From Bradyrhizobium sp. DOA9 (GTDB lineage: Bacteria > Pseudomonadota > Alphaproteobacteria > Rhizobiales > Xanthobacteraceae): DNA of 64,000 nt. Positions 61,039 through 64,000 of the stretch are shown here, piece by piece (position 1 is the stretch's first letter; every line of letters starts with the position of its first letter). The position numbers and the translations under genes are program-made. The notes under the pieces were generated by a model. That model was not told the origin of the DNA and did not search any database. It saw only the letters and a list, made by a program, of their open reading frames with translations. The stretch is taken from assembly GCF_000617845.2 (NCBI RefSeq), contig NZ_DF820425.1, positions 2,779,725 through 2,843,724 on the forward strand. Reading direction: 5' to 3'.

Positions 61039-61069
61039 GTTTCAGACAAGGCTTCTGTCTGCCCGAAAC
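61039..61069 (-). terminator. Hairpin between pqqA and pqqB
   Basis: GTTTC-AGACA (61039-61048) pairs with TGTCT (61056-61060) and GAAAC (61065-61069), with a four-base bulge. It lies 49 bases after the pqqA stop and 51 bases before the pqqB start. There is no U-run, so it is a leaky terminator or mRNA-stabilising hairpin that would leave more pqqA than pqqBCDE message. Confidence 0.45.
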
Positions 61070-61117
61070 GTATCGTGACCAAGAACCACCTGCGCAGAAC
61101 GCGTTTCCGCCAGCCGC

Positions 61118-61198
61118 TTACTTGCGGGTGGCGCTCACATACATGTTGATTTCCATGCCGCAGGGCACTTCGACGATCTTCGGGGCTTTCCAGGCCAT
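61118..61198 (-). CDS. pqqA: PQQ precursor peptide PqqA (26 aa)
   Basis: The peptide substrate of the pathway, 26 residues, beginning MAWKAPKIVEVPCGMEINMY and ending VSATRK. The conserved Glu16 and Tyr20, cross-linked by PqqE to form the PQQ skeleton, are both present in E-I-N-M-Y. The ATG at 61198 follows GGAGAG. The spacing and order (A, then B, C, D, E) are those of methylotroph and rhizobial pqq loci. A perfect hairpin lies 33-62 bases upstream of the start. Confidence 0.97.
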   Translation of the reverse strand: MAWKAPKIVEVPCGMEINMYVSATRK

Positions 61199-61230
61199 TT
61201 GGCTCTCCATTCTTCGAAAATTCGGACGTA

Positions 61231-61260
61231 TCCGCCCGCAGATAAATTAGTGCGGGCGGA
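61231..61260 (-). promoter_or_regulatory. Perfect ten-base inverted repeat upstream of pqqA
   Basis: TCCGCCCGCA (61231-61240) and TGCGGGCGGA (61251-61260) flank the ten-base AT-rich loop GATAAATTAG. The element lies 33-62 bases upstream of the pqqA ATG, in the promoter or leader. It has no U-run, so it is more like an operator or leader stem-loop than a terminator. The rest of 61199-61460 shows nothing I can name. Confidence 0.5.
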
Positions 61261-61460
61261 GAACTTCGCCAGTGAAATTTTCCCGACCTAGGTAGTAGGC
61301 TGCGGGAATTGTTGCACTGCAAAGATGGCGTATTGCGGCCGCAAAGATGAGCGGATCAGATACGCAAAATTGCCGATAGGTCGTGATCCCTGTCGGGATA
61401 AACCAGTTGTGAGTATGGACCGGCTTCTCATCGGCGACAGACGACCCCATTGGATCAGGC

Positions 61461-61718
61461 ATGCCCAGATATTTCTTCAACACCCGCATTGGCGACGAAC
61501 TGATCGTGGATCCTGACGGCGAGGACCTGCGCAATCCCGATCGCGCCTGGGAGGTCGCGCGCCAGATGATCCTCGAGGTCGTGAAGTCGGAAGGAACCCA
61601 GCCGGCGCTGCTGGAGGCGGTCATCGAGGTCACCGATTCCGACGGCGAGATCGTGCTGGAGTTTCCCTTCACCGAGGCGCTGCTCGACATGCCGGACCAG
61701 TCCGCGACGAGGCATTAG
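61461..61718 (+). CDS. DUF6894 family protein (85 aa)
   Basis: An acidic 85-residue cytoplasmic protein. The opening PRYFFNTRIGDELIVDPDGE, continuing DLRNPDRAWEVARQMILEVV, is the signature of the DUF6894 family, common in multiple copies in Bradyrhizobium and Methylobacterium. No ribosome site stronger than GGATCAGGC precedes the ATG. The function is unknown. It is divergent from pqqA and separated from the amidase gene by a palindromic repeat. Confidence 0.85.
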   Translation: MPRYFFNTRIGDELIVDPDGEDLRNPDRAWEVARQMILEVVKSEGTQPALLEAVIEVTDSDGEIVLEFPFTEALLDMPDQSATRH

Positions 61719-61740
61719 GGGGCCTCCCCAACTCTCTCCA

Positions 61741-61864
61741 CGTCATTGCGAGCCAACGGGTCCGCGCGAAGCGCGGCCCGATGACAGGCTCCGCGAAGCA
61801 ATCCAGAATCCCTCCCCGGAGGCAGTCTGGATTGCTTCGTCGCAAGGGCTCCTCGCAAAGACGG
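61741..61864. repeat. Intergenic palindromic repeat, family A, copy 5 (extended)
   Basis: Starts CGTCATTGCGAGCCAACGGG and ends CTCCTCGCAAAGACG. The inner arms GCAATCCAGA and TCTGGATTGC are kept, but about 35 bases including CGCGCGAAGCGCGGCCCGAT are inserted in the left arm. The final base pair is mutated (AAAGACG in place of AATGACG). Confidence 0.85.
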
Positions 61865-61962
61865 AGAACCACCGGCGCCAAACCCGCCCTTCACCCCCGC
61901 GAAATCCGCATGGCTTTGCCCCGTTCCCGGCGCTAAAAGACGCCGGTCATACGGAGCAAGCC

Positions 61963-63363
61963 ATGCAAGATCTCTGGCGCCTGTCGGCCGCCGACCTCGC
62001 CACCCTCGTCAGGTCCAAAAAGGTGTCCGCCAGGGAGGCCGCCAAGGCCGGCCTCGCGCGGCTCGATGCCGTCAATCCCCAGCTCAACGCGGTGATCGAC
62101 CACCGGCCCGAGGACGTGCTCAAGCAGGCCGATGCCGTCGATGCCGCAATTAGCCGGGGCGAGAATCCCGGCGTCCTCGCCGGCGTGCCCGTCACCATCA
62201 AGGCCAATGTCGACCAGGAAGGCTTTGCCACCACCAACGGCCTCAAGCTGCAGCGCGACCTGATCGCGCGCGAGGACAATCCGGTCGTCGCCAATTTCCG
62301 CAAATCGGGCGCCATCCTGCTCGGCCGCACCAATTGCCCGGCCTTCTCCTATCGCTGGTTCACCACCAATCTGGTCCATGGCGACACCAAGAACCCCCGC
62401 GACCCCTCGCTGACGCCGGGCGGCTCCTCCGGCGGCGCCGGCTCGGCGGTCGCGGCCGGTATCGGCCACATCGCCCACGGCACCGACATCGCCGGCTCGA
62501 TCCGCTATCCCGCCTATGCCTGCGGCGTGCACGGCCTGCGCCCGACGCTCGGCCGCATTCCCGCCTTCAACCCGGCGCTGCCGGAGCGGCCGATCGGGCC
62601 GCAGATCATGGCGGTGTCGGGCCCGCTGGCGCGCACCGTCAACGATCTCAGGATTTCGCTCGAAGCGATGTCGGCCCGCGACATCCGCGATCCCTGGTTC
62701 GTGCCGGTGCCGCTGCAAGGCCCGACACGGGACAAGCGCGCCGCGCTCTGCCTCAATCCGGGCGGGCTTGCCACCGCGCCGGAGGTGAAGGCGGCGGTGA
62801 GCGATGCCGGCAAGCGGCTGGAGCGCGCCGGCTGGACCGTCGATGTGATCGAGGACACGCCGCCGATGCGCGAGGCGGTGGAATGGCAAATCAAGCTCTG
62901 GCTCGGCGACGGCTATGAGGCGCAGCTGGAGATGGCCGAGCGCGAGGGCGATCCCGGCGCGCTGGCCTGCCTGCGCGGCAACCGCGCCAGGGTTACGCCG
63001 ATGGACCAGGCCAACTACGCCAAGGCGCTGACCCGACGCGCCACGCTGACCCGCGACTGGATGTCGTTCTTCGAAAAATACGCCGTGCTGCTGACGCCGG
63101 TCTCCGGCGAACTGCCGTTCCCCGATCATCTCGACTGCAAGGACGAGGACTCCTTCAAGCGCGTCTGGGAAGCGCAGCTGCCGCAGATCGCGATTCCCTT
63201 CATGGGCCTGCCGGGTCTCGTCGTCTCCACCGGTCTCGTCGGCAAGGCGCCGGTCGGCGTACACATCGTCTCCGGCCGCTATCGCGAGGATCTCTGCCTG
63301 CTCGCGGGCGAGGCGATCGAGGCCGGCGGCGTGCCGCCGTCGCCGATCGATCCCGTGGGCTAG
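61963..63363 (+). CDS. Amidase (amidase signature family)
   Basis: A 466-residue cytoplasmic amidase that hydrolyses amide bonds through a Ser-cisSer-Lys triad. Lys80 is in VPVTIKANVDQ, the cis-serine in TPGGSSGGAGSAVAAGI and the nucleophile serine in GTDIAGSIRYPAYACG. Length and motif order fit the family (indoleacetamide hydrolase, GatA-like and other members). The substrate cannot be told from the sequence. The start is MQDLWRLSAADLATLVRSKK. It ends 2 bases before the glutathione peroxidase gene, so the pair is probably co-transcribed. Confidence 0.93.
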   Translation: MQDLWRLSAADLATLVRSKKVSAREAAKAGLARLDAVNPQLNAVIDHRPEDVLKQADAVDAAISRGENPGVLAGVPVTIKANVDQEGFATTNGLKLQRDLIAREDNPVVANFRKSGAILLGRTNCPAFSYRWFTTNLVHGDTKNPRDPSLTPGGSSGGAGSAVAAGIGHIAHGTDIAGSIRYPAYACGVHGLRPTLGRIPAFNPALPERPIGPQIMAVSGPLARTVNDLRISLEAMSARDIRDPWFVPVPLQGPTRDKRAALCLNPGGLATAPEVKAAVSDAGKRLERAGWTVDVIEDTPPMREAVEWQIKLWLGDGYEAQLEMAEREGDPGALACLRGNRARVTPMDQANYAKALTRRATLTRDWMSFFEKYAVLLTPVSGELPFPDHLDCKDEDSFKRVWEAQLPQIAIPFMGLPGLVVSTGLVGKAPVGVHIVSGRYREDLCLLAGEAIEAGGVPPSPIDPVG

Positions 63364-63365
63364 CG

Positions 63366-63842
63366 ATGACCGCCATCTACGACTTCAAGGCCAACTCGCT
63401 GGCCGGCGAGGAGGTCGCCCTGCGGCGTTTCGAGGGGCAGGTGCTCTTGATCGTCAACACTGCGAGCAAATGCGGCTTCACGCCGCAATATCGCGGCCTC
63501 GAGGATCTCTATCGCGACCTCTCGTCACGCGGCTTCTCGGTGCTCGGCTTTCCCTGCAACCAGTTCGGCGCGCAGGAACCGGGACAGGCGAGCGAGATCC
63601 AGGAGTTTTGTTCGACCCATTACGACGTCACCTTTCCCCTGTTCGCGAAGATCGACGTCAACGGGCCGAAGGCGCATCCTCTGTACGAGTACCTCAAACA
63701 CCAGCAATCCGGCCTGCTAGGGGCTTCCATCAAATGGAATTTCACCAAATTCCTGGTGGACCGTGCCGGCAAGGTGGTCGCGCGTTACGCGCCGACCGCC
63801 CGGCCCGAAGGATTGCGCAACCAGATCGAAACATTGTTGTGA
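63366..63842 (+). CDS. Glutathione peroxidase family protein
   Basis: A 158-residue thiol peroxidase that reduces hydroperoxides with glutathione or thioredoxin. The peroxidatic Cys36 is in NTASKCGFTPQY, the conserved Gln is in GFPCNQFGAQEPG, the Trp is in IKWNFTKFLVDR, and a second cysteine in NQFGAQEPGQ-x-EIQEFC may be resolving. It has the bacterial cysteine form with no selenocysteine codon. The ATG starts directly after the amidase stop. Confidence 0.95.
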   Translation: MTAIYDFKANSLAGEEVALRRFEGQVLLIVNTASKCGFTPQYRGLEDLYRDLSSRGFSVLGFPCNQFGAQEPGQASEIQEFCSTHYDVTFPLFAKIDVNGPKAHPLYEYLKHQQSGLLGASIKWNFTKFLVDRAGKVVARYAPTARPEGLRNQIETLL

Positions 63843-63853
63843 GCGAGACAATC

Positions 63854-64000
63854 ATGAGCGACGAATTCCCGGACCGCCTGTCGGTCGACCCGAACAGCCC
63901 CTATTACAACGCGGACATCCTGTCGCGCGACGTCGGCATCCGCTTCAAGGGCATCGAGAAGACCAATGTCGAGGAGTACTGCATCAGCGAAGGCTGGGTC
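63854..64000 (+). CDS. DUF3297 family protein, partial
   Basis: The first 49 codons of a protein that runs off the right edge. FPDRLSVDPNSPYYNADILS, GIRFKGIEKTNVEEYCISEG and W-V are the DUF3297 opening. It starts 11 bases after the glutathione peroxidase stop, so it probably belongs to the same transcript. The function of the family is not known. Confidence 0.85.
   Translation, partial: MSDEFPDRLSVDPNSPYYNADILSRDVGIRFKGIEKTNVEEYCISEGWV

Noticed and set aside
61325-61516. 63-codon rightward frame before the DUF6894 gene
   Set aside because: It overlaps the DUF6894 start in another frame, and no conserved pattern is visible.
1-64000. tRNA, rRNA or CRISPR arrays
   Set aside because: No cloverleaf-like gene, ribosomal sequence or regularly spaced identical repeats were seen; the repeats present are dispersed palindromes.

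Overview
The window is a GC-rich chromosomal segment from an alphaproteobacterium, most likely Bradyrhizobium or a close relative. That call rests on gene content and style: kdp with several tiny membrane ORFs, a transaldolase-phosphoglucose isomerase fusion, pqqABCDE, prkA-yeaH-spoVR, Ku/LigD, DUF3309 and DUF6894 proteins, and GGAAC-type general-stress promoters. It also rests on five copies of an intergenic palindromic repeat that starts CGTCATTGCGAG and ends CTCGCAATGACG or a variant. Species is inference. I saw no rRNA, tRNA or CRISPR array.

Layout. 1-1674: end of an enoyl-CoA hydratase gene, a divergent TetR regulator with a recognisable operator between them, and two small hypothetical genes. 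2009-10317: a high-affinity potassium uptake operon (two or three small membrane ORFs, kdpA, kdpB, kdpC, kdpD, kdpE). 10444-14116: divergent ku and ligD, the bacterial end-joining pair, with mirror-image stress promoters between them. 14246-14907: two small proteins. 14910-32924: alpha-glucan and trehalose metabolism. A leftward operon runs glgE-like, treS-maltokinase fusion, glgB, glgX, treZ, treY; malQ and a GH15 hydrolase run rightward from the same divergent region. 33093-40572: a leftward sugar-phosphate operon (tal-pgi, gnd, zwf, pgl, gluconokinase, HAD phosphatase). 40901-46605: a membrane protein, then prkA-yeaH-spoVR behind an exact-match EcfG-type promoter. 46786-47986: a complete IS5-family element inserted in the centre of a palindromic repeat. 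48048-49491: a leftward arsR operon with a double operator. 49713-50823: two exported proteins. 50921-55765: a 2-oxoacid:ferredoxin oxidoreductase with a linked flavin/iron-sulfur NAD(P)H-type subunit. 56115-61198: pqqABCDE with pip. 61461-64000: DUF6894, amidase, glutathione peroxidase and the start of a DUF3297 gene.

How the parts fit. The sugar-phosphate operon supplies NADPH. The glucan cluster can build branched glucan and convert it to trehalose by TreX/TreY/TreZ, while TreS-Mak links trehalose, maltose and maltose-1-phosphate. Several stress functions (prkA operon, ku, ligD, DUF3309) carry GGAAC-type promoters, which suggests a shared general stress regulon.

The most unusual observation is the GlgE-like protein at 26979-28925. 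It keeps the GlgE fold and the nucleophile Asp379. The position of the catalytic acid/base Glu is Lys408, the conserved RVDNPHTKP motif reads AIDNHDTAP, and the lysine-rich phosphate-binding loop is absent. It sits directly upstream of an apparently intact TreS-maltokinase, so either maltose-1-phosphate is used differently here or this protein has a new role.
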